Source of the DNA: Chloroflexota bacterium
Lineage (GTDB): Bacteria > Chloroflexota > Dehalococcoidia > UBA2979
Reading direction: 5' to 3'
Length of the DNA: 45,927 nucleotides
Assembly (NCBI GenBank): GCA_026713865.1
Contig: JAPONQ010000050.1
Span: 1 to 45,927, forward strand
The position numbers and the translations under genes were made by a program. The notes under the pieces are model-generated. The model was not told the origin of the DNA and did no database searches. It saw only the letters and a program-made list of their open reading frames with translations. Of the stretch, positions 7,749-15,184 are shown one piece after another. Numbering within the stretch: position 1 is the first letter of the stretch; every line of letters begins with the position of its first letter.

Positions 7749-9374
7749 TCAGACCAGTCCGAGCACCTCGCCGCCCGGACCGAGGTCGACGCCGAGCGCA
7801 TTCGGCTGCGCGGGGAGACCGGGCAGCGTGATGATCGGCCCCGCGAGCGCGATCACCTGCCGCGCGCCGGCCGCCACCCGCAGCTCGACGACCGGGAAGG
7901 TGTGCCCGCGCGGCACCCCGCGCCGCTCCGGGAAGGCCGACAGCGAGAGATGCGTCTTCGCCACGCAGATCGGGAAGTCCCAGCCGCGCTCGTCGAAGCG
8001 GCAGGCGGCCTCCCGCGTCCCCGCTCCCCACTCGACCCCGTCCGCGCCGTAGATCTCGCGCGCCAGCGTCTCGACCTTCTCGGTCACCGGGGCGGAGTCC
8101 TCGTAGAGCAGCCGCACCGTCGAGGGCTGCTCGGCCGCCGAGACGACGGCCTCGGCGAGCTCGGTCATCCCCGCGCCGCCCTCGCCGAAGCCCTTCGCCT
8201 CGACCGCGGCGAGCGCTCCCGCCTCGAGCGCCGCGCGCCGCGCGATCTCGATCTCAGCGGGCGTGTCGGCCGGGTGCCGGTTGAGGGCGACGACGGCGGG
8301 AAGCCCGTAGCGCCGCACGATGCCGACGGCGTTCCGGAGGTTCGCGCTGCCCGCCTCGACCGCCCCCGGATCCGGCTCATCGAGGCGGTCCGGCTGCGCG
8401 CCGCCGTGCCAGCGCAGCCCGCTCAACTTGGCGACGACGACGGCGGCCGACGGCTCCGGGCCGCCCTGGCGGACCTTGATGTCCATGAACTTCTCGAACC
8501 CGAGGTCGGCGCCGAATCCGGCTTCGGTCACCGCGAACTCGCCGGTGGCGAGAGCCAGCCGGTCGGCGATGACGGAGGAGCAGCCGTGCGCGATGTTCCC
8601 GAACGGCCCGGCGTGCACGATCGCCGGCTGGCCCTCGGCCGTCTGCACCAGGTTCGGCTTCAGCGCGTCCTTCAGCAGCACCATCATCGCGCCCACGCAG
8701 CCGAGCTCCCCGGCGCGCACCGGCCGGCCGTCTCCGGTCCAGCCGACGACGACGTCGGAGAGGCGCCGCCTGAGGTCGTCGTAGCCGGAGGCGAGCGCGA
8801 CGACGGCCATCACCTCCGAGGCCGCCGAGATGTCGAACCCGGTCTCGCGGCGCGGCCCGCTCCCGTCCCCGCCGAGGCCGGTCTCGATCCGCCGCAGCGC
8901 CCGGTCCTGGGCGTCGGTCACCCGCCGCCAGCTGATGCCCCCGGGAGCGAAGCCCTCGACCGCGCCGGAGCGCGCCGCGTTGTCCGCCATCGCGGCGAGG
9001 AAGTTGTGCGCGGACTGGATCGCGTGGAAGTCGCCGGTGAAGTGCAGGTTGATGTCGGCCGCCGGCTCGACGGTCGCCCGGCCGCCGCCGGTACCGCCCC
9101 CCTTCCTGCCGAAGAGAGGGCCCAGCGACGGCTCGCGGATCGCGAGCACGGCGCGCCGCCCGATCCGGGCGAGCCCGTCGGTGAGCCCGATCGAGGTCGT
9201 GGTCTTGCCCTCGCCGGCCGGCGTCGGCGTGATCGCCGTGACGACGACCAGCTTCCCGGGAGCGCGCCCCCGCGGGATCGCGCCGAGCGGCACCTTGACC
9301 CTGTCGCGGCCGTAGGGCTCGATGGCCTCCCGGTCGAGGCCGAGCTCGCCGACGATCTCGCTCATCGCCCGCAT
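7749..9374 (-). CDS. fhs: Formate-tetrahydrofolate ligase
   Basis: ATP-dependent ligase producing 10-formyltetrahydrofolate from formate and THF, feeding purine synthesis and the C1 pathway (also the Wood-Ljungdahl methyl branch). Characteristic pieces: P-loop TPTPAGEGKTTT (residues ~49-60), REPSLGPLFGRKGGGTGGG, the INLHFTGDFHAI block, and the FDISAASEVMA motif. The C-terminus ends MLPAQPNA-like (LPGLPAQPNALGVD), as expected. Length 541 aa is close to the usual ~555. I chose the ATG at 9374 because GGAGG (plus-strand 9380-9384) is five bases upstream; ATGs at 9389 and 9365 are possible alternatives. It is divergent from the MMPL transporter gene. The pterin-binding methyltransferase-like protein at 14.2 kb may belong to the same metabolic sphere. 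Confidence 0.96.
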   Translation of the reverse strand: MRAMSEIVGELGLDREAIEPYGRDRVKVPLGAIPRGRAPGKLVVVTAITPTPAGEGKTTTSIGLTDGLARIGRRAVLAIREPSLGPLFGRKGGGTGGGRATVEPAADINLHFTGDFHAIQSAHNFLAAMADNAARSGAVEGFAPGGISWRRVTDAQDRALRRIETGLGGDGSGPRRETGFDISAASEVMAVVALASGYDDLRRRLSDVVVGWTGDGRPVRAGELGCVGAMMVLLKDALKPNLVQTAEGQPAIVHAGPFGNIAHGCSSVIADRLALATGEFAVTEAGFGADLGFEKFMDIKVRQGGPEPSAAVVVAKLSGLRWHGGAQPDRLDEPDPGAVEAGSANLRNAVGIVRRYGLPAVVALNRHPADTPAEIEIARRAALEAGALAAVEAKGFGEGGAGMTELAEAVVSAAEQPSTVRLLYEDSAPVTEKVETLAREIYGADGVEWGAGTREAACRFDERGWDFPICVAKTHLSLSAFPERRGVPRGHTFPVVELRVAAGARQVIALAGPIITLPGLPAQPNALGVDLGPGGEVLGLV

Positions 9375-9470
9375 CGGGACCTCCGGCATCGCCCCCCGCC
9401 CGAGCGTACGACGCCTGTGCTATGCGATCGATCGGCGGCGGGGTGGGGCGCCGAACGGCCGGCGCCGGGT

Positions 9471-9500
9471 GGCCGCCGGAGCCTCACGGCCCCGCCGGCC
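9471..9500. other. Strong hairpin with GNRA loop in the fhs/mmpL divergent region
   Basis: Arms 9471-9483 and 9488-9500 pair over 13 positions with one mismatch and one G-T pair. Read on the minus strand the loop is GTGA, a GNRA tetraloop closed by C-G. It lies ~100 bp upstream of fhs on the transcribed strand and ~105 bp upstream of mmpL, so it may sit in either 5' leader. No known riboswitch class was recognised. Confidence 0.45.
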
Positions 9501-9604
9501 ACGCCCGGTGACCGTAACCACCCGAGCGGTGAGACTTGACCGGCCCCGGCGGGCTCGCCTGAAGAGCCGCAGGCGCCGGCCCGGGGCGCGCGCGGGGAGC
9601 ACAC

Positions 9605-11938
9605 GTGCTGCAGCGGCTGAGCACGTGGTGCTACCACAACCCGCGCCGCACGGTCGTCATCTGGGTCGCCGTTGTCTTGGCGGCGCTGGCGGCGGCCGGC
9701 GCCGTCGGGCCCGCCTTCTTCGCCGAACTCGACGCGCCCGACTCGGAGAGCCGCGACGGGTTCGATGTCCTGGAGGAGCACTTCGGCGGCCTCGGCAGCG
9801 GTTTCCGCGGCACCATCGTCTTCCGCGCCGATGCCGGCGTCGACGACCCGGCGGTGCGGGCGGCGATGGAGCAGATGTTCCGGGAGGCCGGCGCCTTCGA
9901 GGGCGTGAGCCTGACGAGCCCCTACGCCGCCACGGTGCCGATCCCCGTGGAGCCGCAGCCGGGCACCCCGCACATGCCGGGCCGGCCGCAGGTGAGCGCC
10001 GACGGCCGCGTCGCCTTCGCCAGCCTCGACCTCGCGCCGGAGCTGGACTTCAACGACACCTCCCACCTCGGGGGCGAGCTCACGCGCCTGATCCCCGAGC
10101 TGCCGGGCCTTCGGGTCGAGATCGGCGGCGAGGCGCTGAGCGAGTTCGAACCGCCGCAGTCGGAGTTCATCGGGCTGGCGTTCGCCGTCGTCGTGCTCAT
10201 AGTCGCCTTCGGCTCGGTGATGGCGATGGGGCTCCCGATCGCGATCGCGGCGGCGGGGGTCGGCCTCGGTCTCGGCCTGGCCGTGATCCTCTCCAACGTG
10301 CTCTCGATACCGGAGTTCGCGACGACGATCGGCGCGATGATCGGGATCGGCGTCGGCATCGACTACGCGCTCCTCATCGTCACGCGCTACCGGGACGGAC
10401 TCGCCCAGGGTGCGGGCGCCGAGCCCGCCGCCGGCGTCGCCTTCAACACCGCCGGGCGGGCGGTGATCTTCGCCGGGCTCACGGTCGTGATCTCCCTGCT
10501 CGGCCTGCTGCTGATGGGCCTGCCGTTCATCTCGGGGCTCGCCGTGACGGCGGCGCTCGCCGTCGCGGCGACGATGGCGGCCTCGGTCACGCTACTGCCG
10601 GCGCTCATGAGCATCGTCGGCGACCGCATCGAGGTCACGCGCTGGCGCGGACTGATCGCGGCGGGGCTGGCCGCGGTGGCGCTGCTGGGCCTGGGGCTGG
10701 GCTTCCGGCCGCTGCTGCTCGGCGTCCCGGCGGCCGTGCTGGTACTGCTCGCCGGGTTCGTGGTGAGGCCCCTGCGCGGGATCGTCCCGCGCCGCCCGCG
10801 CGCGCCGATGCAGCAGACGCTCTCCTGGCGCTGGAGCCGCCTCGTGCAGTCCCGGCCCTGGATCGCGCTCATCGCCGGCGCCGCGCTGCTGCTGGTGATG
10901 GCGTCGCCGGCGCGCTCGCTGCAGCTCGGCCTCGCCGACGACGGCAACTTCCCCGAGGGCACGACCACGCGCCGCGCCTACGATCTGCTCGCCGAGGGCT
11001 TCGGCCCCGGCTTCAACGGACCTCTCACGGTCACGGTCGAGGTCGGTGCGGAGCAGGATCGCGCGGCCCTGGGGCCGCTCGTCGCCGCAATCGCGGCCAC
11101 CGAGGGCGTGGTCTCCGTCAACCGCGCGCTGCCCAGCAACCCCGCCGACCCCGAGCGCTCGCAGGCGTACGTCATGCAGGTCTTCACGGCGACCGCGCCG
11201 CAGGACCCGGCGACCACCGACCTGGTGGACCGGTTGCGCACGGAGGCGATCCCCGCGGCCGTGAGCGGCACCACGATGGACGTCAACGTCACCGGCTTCG
11301 TCCCGCTGGGCGTCGACTTCACCGAATACCTGGCGGGTCGCACGCCGGTCTTCATCGCGGCGGTGCTCGTGCTCTCGTTCCTGCTCCTGATGATCGTCTT
11401 CCGCTCGCTGCTCGTGCCCCTCAAGGCCGTGGTCATGAACCTGCTTTCCATCGCCGCGGCCTACGGCATCGTGGCGCTGGTGTTCCAGCACGGCTGGCTG
11501 GGCTCGCTCATAGGCGTCGACGCCGGCCCCATCGAGCCCTTCATCCCGATGATGCTGTTCGCGATCGTGTTCGGGCTCTCGATGGACTACGAGGTGTTCC
11601 TGCTCTCGCGGGTGCGGGAGGAGTACGACCGCAGCGGCGACGCCGCGACCTCGGTGGCCGACGGGCTCGCATCGACGGCGAGGGTCATCACCGCGGCTGC
11701 GGCGATCATGGTCGTCGTCTTCGGGAGCTTCGTGTTCGAGGACAACCGCGGCATCAAGATGTTCGGCCTCGGCCTGGCCGTCGCCGTGCTGCTCGACGCG
11801 ACGGTGGTGCGGCTGCTGCTGGTGCCGGCGGCGATGGAGCTCCTCGGCGAGCGCAACTGGTGGGTGCCTCGCTGGCTCGACCGGTTGCTGCCGCGCCTCA
11901 CCATCGAGCAGCCGGCGGAGCCGGAGCCGCTCGCGTGA
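9605..11938 (+). CDS. MMPL-family RND transporter
   Basis: 777-residue polytopic membrane protein of the MmpL branch of the RND superfamily, secondary transporters that export lipids or drugs using the proton gradient. Topology reads as two similar halves. Each has one N-terminal helix (residues ~18-40, and ~275 residues later SRPWIALIAGAALLLVMASPA), a large extracytoplasmic domain, and a bundle of five helices. The proton-relay segments are visible: IGIGVGIDYALLIVTRYRDGL in half one and VFGLSMDYEVFLLSRVREEYD in half two, each with the conserved Asp-Tyr. The GTG start follows a GGGGAG ribosome site. It is divergent from fhs and followed by a small SRPBCC gene about 100 bp on. Substrate unknown. 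Confidence 0.94.
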   Translation: MLQRLSTWCYHNPRRTVVIWVAVVLAALAAAGAVGPAFFAELDAPDSESRDGFDVLEEHFGGLGSGFRGTIVFRADAGVDDPAVRAAMEQMFREAGAFEGVSLTSPYAATVPIPVEPQPGTPHMPGRPQVSADGRVAFASLDLAPELDFNDTSHLGGELTRLIPELPGLRVEIGGEALSEFEPPQSEFIGLAFAVVVLIVAFGSVMAMGLPIAIAAAGVGLGLGLAVILSNVLSIPEFATTIGAMIGIGVGIDYALLIVTRYRDGLAQGAGAEPAAGVAFNTAGRAVIFAGLTVVISLLGLLLMGLPFISGLAVTAALAVAATMAASVTLLPALMSIVGDRIEVTRWRGLIAAGLAAVALLGLGLGFRPLLLGVPAAVLVLLAGFVVRPLRGIVPRRPRAPMQQTLSWRWSRLVQSRPWIALIAGAALLLVMASPARSLQLGLADDGNFPEGTTTRRAYDLLAEGFGPGFNGPLTVTVEVGAEQDRAALGPLVAAIAATEGVVSVNRALPSNPADPERSQAYVMQVFTATAPQDPATTDLVDRLRTEAIPAAVSGTTMDVNVTGFVPLGVDFTEYLAGRTPVFIAAVLVLSFLLLMIVFRSLLVPLKAVVMNLLSIAAAYGIVALVFQHGWLGSLIGVDAGPIEPFIPMMLFAIVFGLSMDYEVFLLSRVREEYDRSGDAATSVADGLASTARVITAAAAIMVVVFGSFVFEDNRGIKMFGLGLAVAVLLDATVVRLLLVPAAMELLGERNWWVPRWLDRLLPRLTIEQPAEPEPLA

Positions 11939-12035
11939 GAGCGGGTTCCGCCACGCAGGCCGCGGGCACACGAAGCGCCGCACCGCCGCCGCGCCGGACG
12001 ACGGCAGCGGCCGCCGGGTGGATGGAGGAGAAGCG

Positions 12036-12548
12036 ATGACGGCAGCTGAAAGCGCGAGCGTCCGCGTGGACGCAGGGGTCGTCGTCGTCGTCGCCGTCCT
12101 GGGCGCGCCGCGTGAGCGCGTGTGGGAGGCGTGGACCCGGGCGGAGCAGGTCGTCCGCTGGTACGGGCCCGCGGGCATGAGCGCGCACGTCTGCGAGATC
12201 GACCTGCGCGCCGGCGGCCGCTACCTCTGGGGCCTTCGCTCACCCGACGGCTTCGAGTACTACAACGCCGGCGTCTTCCGCGAGCTGGTGCCGAACGAGC
12301 GCCTCGTCGCCACCATGTGCATGGCCGACGCGGACGGACGGACGGCCCCGGCGAGCCACTACGGCATGCCCGAGAACGCTCCCAGCGAGACCCTCCTCTC
12401 CCTGGACCTCGCCGACGCGGGCGACGGCACCACGCGCCTCACCCTCCGGCAGGAGGGCTGGGGCGACGACGAGATGGCCGCCGGCGCCGGCGGGGGCTGG
12501 GTGCAGGCCCTGGGCAAGCTCGACGGCGCACTCGAGACGACCGCCTAG
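12036..12548 (+). CDS. SRPBCC / AHSA1-domain protein
   Basis: 170-residue protein of the START/Bet v1-like SRPBCC superfamily (activator-of-Hsp90-ATPase homologue 1 type). Seen: the opening strand and helix LGAPRERVWEAWTRAEQVVRWYGPAG, then DLRAGGRYLWGLRSPDG, GVFRELVPNERLVAT, and the late strand TTRLTLRQEGW with a closing helix GGGWVQALGKLDGAL. Such proteins form a single hydrophobic cavity, and their ligands are generally unknown. The ATG at 12036 was chosen for the GGAGGAG ribosome site seven bases upstream; an in-frame GTG at 12018 lies upstream of that site. The ~100-bp spacing from the MMPL gene allows, but does not prove, co-transcription. Confidence 0.88.
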   Translation: MTAAESASVRVDAGVVVVVAVLGAPRERVWEAWTRAEQVVRWYGPAGMSAHVCEIDLRAGGRYLWGLRSPDGFEYYNAGVFRELVPNERLVATMCMADADGRTAPASHYGMPENAPSETLLSLDLADAGDGTTRLTLRQEGWGDDEMAAGAGGGWVQALGKLDGALETTA

Positions 12549-12853
12549 CGCGAGGAGCAGGGCGCACAGCGCTCCGGCCCCTGGGTTCCCCGATTCTCAA
12601 CTGGCCGCTCTGGATTCCCATGCCCGTAGCGACCGCCGCCCGGCGGGCGGCTGGGGAGGGCTCGCTCAACTCCGCTGCGCGAGCGACCTGGCCCAGCCAG
12701 TGGAGTGGCCACGGGCTGACTCCGTCGCGGCTGTGCCAAGTCCGCCACGCCGAGCGCGGCTCGGTGTGGTGAGGGAAGTCCTCTGTGATCGGCCGGGCAC
12801 GCATTGACTCGCATTCACAGCATCGACGACAATGAGCTGTGGAGGATGACGTG
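12549..12853. promoter_or_regulatory. Gene-free stretch with a promoter for the downstream unknown gene
   Basis: No gene is supported in these 305 bases. Near the right end a sigma-70-type promoter is visible: TTGACT (12804-12809), an 18-bp spacer and GACAAT (12828-12833), about 20 bp ahead of the next ATG. GC content falls through this stretch, marking the left edge of the lower-GC toxin cluster. Confidence 0.55.
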
Positions 12854-13312
12854 ATGAAAACGGCTTGGGATGACACATCGGCGTCAAGTGCGGTGGCTGA
12901 AGATGCAGAAGAAGGCTTTGCGTGGTTCGAGGGACACACACGGGGTGAACGAGGCTTTGCTACGTGCTCAGTCACTCGCTCAGGATCGATGACTCTCAAT
13001 AGCGTTGCTGTGGATGCTCTGGGCAGGCCGCATGGAGTGCGCCTGGGATACCGCAGGAAAGGTCAGCAGATTGCGATCCGGGCGTCTCTAGACGATGAAC
13101 CAGGGTCCTTCCGGCTCAGACCTTCAGTACGCGCCGACGGCACAGCAACGGGTAGCTGCTCGATGTTCGTCAGGAGCTTCCTCAGTTACCACGGCCTGCA
13201 CCTCGAAGAGAACCAGACGTACCGGCTCCTCGACGTCGGCACCGGAGTGTTCGCGCTGTCGCTCGATGAGCCGCTGCCAAAGAGCCGGTCGGCCCGGCGA
13301 TCGGCGAAGTAG
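12854..13312 (+). CDS. Unrecognised protein upstream of a RelE-like toxin
   Basis: 152-residue protein that I do not recognise. The N-terminus is acidic (EDAEEGFAWFEGHTRGERGF). The middle alternates polar and hydrophobic residues, as in a beta sheet (SMTLNSVAVDALGRPHGVRLGYRRKG), then FVRSFLSYHGLHLEENQTYRLLD. The last ten residues are basic and disordered-looking (PKSRSARRSAK). No signal peptide or membrane segment is present. The ATG at 12854 follows GGAGG directly and a promoter lies 20 bp further up; an in-frame GTG at 12839 overlaps the ribosome site and is less likely. It ends 25 bp before a RelE/ParE-like toxin gene, the place where an antitoxin is expected. An antitoxin role is inference only; the protein is longer than most antitoxins and shows no obvious DNA-binding motif. 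Codon use is less GC-biased than in surrounding genes. Confidence 0.7.
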   Translation: MKTAWDDTSASSAVAEDAEEGFAWFEGHTRGERGFATCSVTRSGSMTLNSVAVDALGRPHGVRLGYRRKGQQIAIRASLDDEPGSFRLRPSVRADGTATGSCSMFVRSFLSYHGLHLEENQTYRLLDVGTGVFALSLDEPLPKSRSARRSAK

Positions 13313-13337
13313 CGACGAGACCGGAAGGCGGCGCATT

Positions 13338-13661
13338 GTGGCACGGCACCAGAGTGCACCGCCCCCCTACTCCGTCGAGCTTGAAGAGAAACACTGGAAG
13401 GAGCTCGAGTCCTGGGGGGAACGTCGCCTGAGTGAGGTAATGGCGCTCTTGCGCGACCACGTGAGCCAGACGCCTACGACTCACGTGCCGGGGAGGCTCA
13501 AGCAGCTCCGGGGCGAGTACCGTGGCTACTACCAACTGTCCATTGGCCGAGAGCACAGGCTGATCTACCGGGTCGACGAAGAGGACAAGAAGATCCTCGT
13601 CGAATATGTCGGCCCGCACCCCGACTGGAGCAAGAGTCGGGGGGGACGGATCACTCGCTGA
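13338..13661 (+). CDS. RelE/ParE-superfamily toxin-like protein
   Basis: 107-residue protein with the RelE/ParE fold pattern: helical hairpin at the start (SVELEEKHWKELESWGERRL), then GRLKQLRGEYRGYYQLSIG, EHRLIYRVDEEDKKILVEYVG and HPDW. The run L(K)xLxGxYxGYYxLxIGxxxRLIYxVD is the hallmark of ribosome-dependent mRNA interferases and gyrase-binding ParE toxins. The GTG start is preceded by GGAAGG. It sits 25 bp downstream of an unrecognised gene and overlaps the 3' end of a convergent minus-strand gene by 11 bp. Which neighbour, if either, is the antitoxin is unclear. The C-terminal SKSRGGRITR tail is basic, as expected for RNA binding. Confidence 0.8.
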   Translation: MARHQSAPPPYSVELEEKHWKELESWGERRLSEVMALLRDHVSQTPTTHVPGRLKQLRGEYRGYYQLSIGREHRLIYRVDEEDKKILVEYVGPHPDWSKSRGGRITR

Positions 13662-13944
13662 AGGTTGCGAGGGGCTGGTAGTTTTTGCGCCGTCGGAGTT
13701 CCGCGACGATCTCGGGCGACGACGTCACCTCGGCCGTCGCCTCCCAGTCGTCCAGAAGCAGCTTGAGTGCCCCGTCGTCATCCCGAAGCAAACAGTCCTT
13801 CAGTGCATCGGCCAATTCGACCGCAAACTGACGAAGCTGCAGTGATGTGAGGGCGTCCACCCACCCCAGCGAGTCCGGCAGATCCTCAACGCGGAAGAAC
13901 GCGACTGCGTCCTTCCGGAGCCGTTCCGGCGCACCGGCAACCAT
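13651..13944 (-). CDS. Small helical protein of unknown function, convergent with the toxin gene
   Basis: 97-residue acidic protein, mostly helical. Three segments stand out: SLGWVDALTSLQLRQFAVEL, ADALKDCLLRDDDGALKLLL, and DDWEATAEV followed by PEIVAELRRRKN. There are no transmembrane segments. I do not recognise the family; small acidic helical proteins of this type often sit beside toxin genes or mobile DNA. The ATG at 13944 is preceded by a G-rich stretch and gives a compact protein; the frame stays open ~250 bp further upstream, but that part looks non-coding. Its 3' end overlaps the toxin-like gene on the other strand by 11 bp. A six-base hairpin (CTTGCG 14052-14057 / CGCAAG 14061-14066) lies ~110 bp upstream. 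Confidence 0.6.
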   Translation of the reverse strand: MVAGAPERLRKDAVAFFRVEDLPDSLGWVDALTSLQLRQFAVELADALKDCLLRDDDGALKLLLDDWEATAEVTSSPEIVAELRRRKNYQPLATFSE

Positions 13945-14218
13945 TGCGCGCCCCCTTGCCCAAAGATCGCGACAGCTCCAACTAGCTTCGCTCGCGCGTC
14001 GCGCGCAGTCTAGCACCAGCAAACCCTCCCAAGGCGCTGCCCGAAGTCGGACTTGCGCCACGCAAGCCGGCGCGATACTTCGATCGCACCCGCGGGCCCT
14101 AGGGACGCCGACACCGGGGGAGGGTGGCCCCAATCCCTCGGCAAGCCTGCGAGCCCGCTGAAACAGATCGCCCAAGGGGAGGCCCGGAGCGTGCATGAGG
14201 GTCGGATGCAGACCACGC
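13945..14218. other. Intergenic region upstream of the 13.9-kb minus-strand gene
   Basis: No gene supported. It holds the short hairpin noted at 14052-14066 and presumably the promoter of the minus-strand gene at 13944 and the 3' untranslated end of the minus-strand operon to its right. No tRNA or other RNA gene was recognised. Confidence 0.3.
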
Positions 14219-15184
14219 TCACGTCGACTTCATGAGCTTCCACGCCCCGAGCGGGCGCCGACCTGCGCGAGCAGGGGGATCGGGAAGCTCCTCACCGGCG
14301 GCCGCGATGCGGACGACCCTGCGCAGCCAGGGAAGCTCGGCCGCGGGCTTCCCTCGCCGGAGTCGCTGGTCCACGCCCCCGACCGTTATCGCGGCCACCG
14401 AGGCGACGAGCGCTTCGTCCTCGACCGGGAGGATCAGGGCCCGCGCTCCCGAGCCGATCGCCGCCGCGGCGTAGAGGCGCCGGAGCGCGGGCCGCAGCGC
14501 GACCGGGGCTCCGTGCCCGACGTTCCCCACCGCGACGAGCGGGCGGAGCGGCCAGCGCGAACCGCGCAGCGCACGCAGCAGTTCGAGCGAGCGGCGGCAG
14601 CGAGCGGCATCGAGCGCGGGCGGATGGGCGAGCGCGTCGGCGTAGAGGGGCCCCCTGACGCCGGCCTCACCTGAGCTTCTGGCCGCGCTCTCGCAGAGCG
14701 CGAGCAGCGCCCGGGCCGGCGCTGCAGCGGTGCCGCCATCGGCCGCCGCCGGCGAGATCACGACTCCGGCGCCGGCGCGAACGGCCTCGCGCAGCACGGG
14801 CTCCCCGTCTCCGCCTCCCGCCGCCAGGGAGTTCGCGACGAGCGGGGCGGAGCGCGACGGGGCCGCCGCCGCCGCCCGGCGCAGCGCGCTCGCGAGCACC
14901 TCGGCGTCGCCGCAGTCGAGGAAGAGCGGTACCTCCGGCCAGGCCCCCGCCAGGCGGGAGGCGCAGGCGAGGAAGGACTCCCTGCGGTCGGCGCCCGCGC
15001 CGGCGTTGAGGTCGAGCGCTCCCGCGCCGAGCGCGAGCTGGCCCGCGGCCAGCCGATCGAGCTCCCGCAGGGCCTCGCCGCGATCGCGCGCGCCGGCGAT
15101 CGGCCCGCGCCAGAGCTCGAGCGACTGGCCGATGAGGAGGGGCGCCTCCGGCCGGGGCGCCTCAGAGGATCTCGGGGAGGCCAT
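14219..15184 (-). CDS. Pterin-binding (dihydropteroate synthase-like) methyltransferase-type protein
   Basis: 321-residue protein resembling the pterin-binding TIM-barrel superfamily (dihydropteroate synthase, AcsE/MtrH-type methyltetrahydrofolate methyltransferases). Seen in order: strand 1 PLLIGQSLEL, ALGAGALDLNAGA (the D-x-N-A-G pterin motif, residues ~52-63), VPLFLDCGDAEVLASALRR (the cDS strand), PLVANSLAAGGGD (the N-S strand), AGAGVVISPAA, and near the end PLVAVGNVGHGAP, which resembles the GLSNVSFG turn of AcsE. The resemblance is closer to methyl-transferring relatives than to folP. The ATG at 15184 lies inside the 3' end of the upstream acyl-CoA synthetase gene (23-bp overlap), implying translational coupling. 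A role in moving C1 units between tetrahydrofolate and an acceptor (corrinoid protein or other) is inferred. No corrinoid protein is present nearby. Confidence 0.7.
   Translation of the reverse strand: MASPRSSEAPRPEAPLLIGQSLELWRGPIAGARDRGEALRELDRLAAGQLALGAGALDLNAGAGADRRESFLACASRLAGAWPEVPLFLDCGDAEVLASALRRAAAAAPSRSAPLVANSLAAGGGDGEPVLREAVRAGAGVVISPAAADGGTAAAPARALLALCESAARSSGEAGVRGPLYADALAHPPALDAARCRRSLELLRALRGSRWPLRPLVAVGNVGHGAPVALRPALRRLYAAAAIGSGARALILPVEDEALVASVAAITVGGVDQRLRRGKPAAELPWLRRVVRIAAAGEELPDPPARAGRRPLGAWKLMKST

Noticed and set aside
7089-9539. Long plus-strand open frame across the oxidoreductase and fhs genes
   Set aside because: Antisense shadow: fhs and the luciferase-like protein are unambiguous on the minus strand.
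9390-9604. ZTP or tetrahydrofolate riboswitch ahead of fhs
   Set aside because: The GNRA hairpin is real, but the conserved core sequences of these riboswitches could not be matched.
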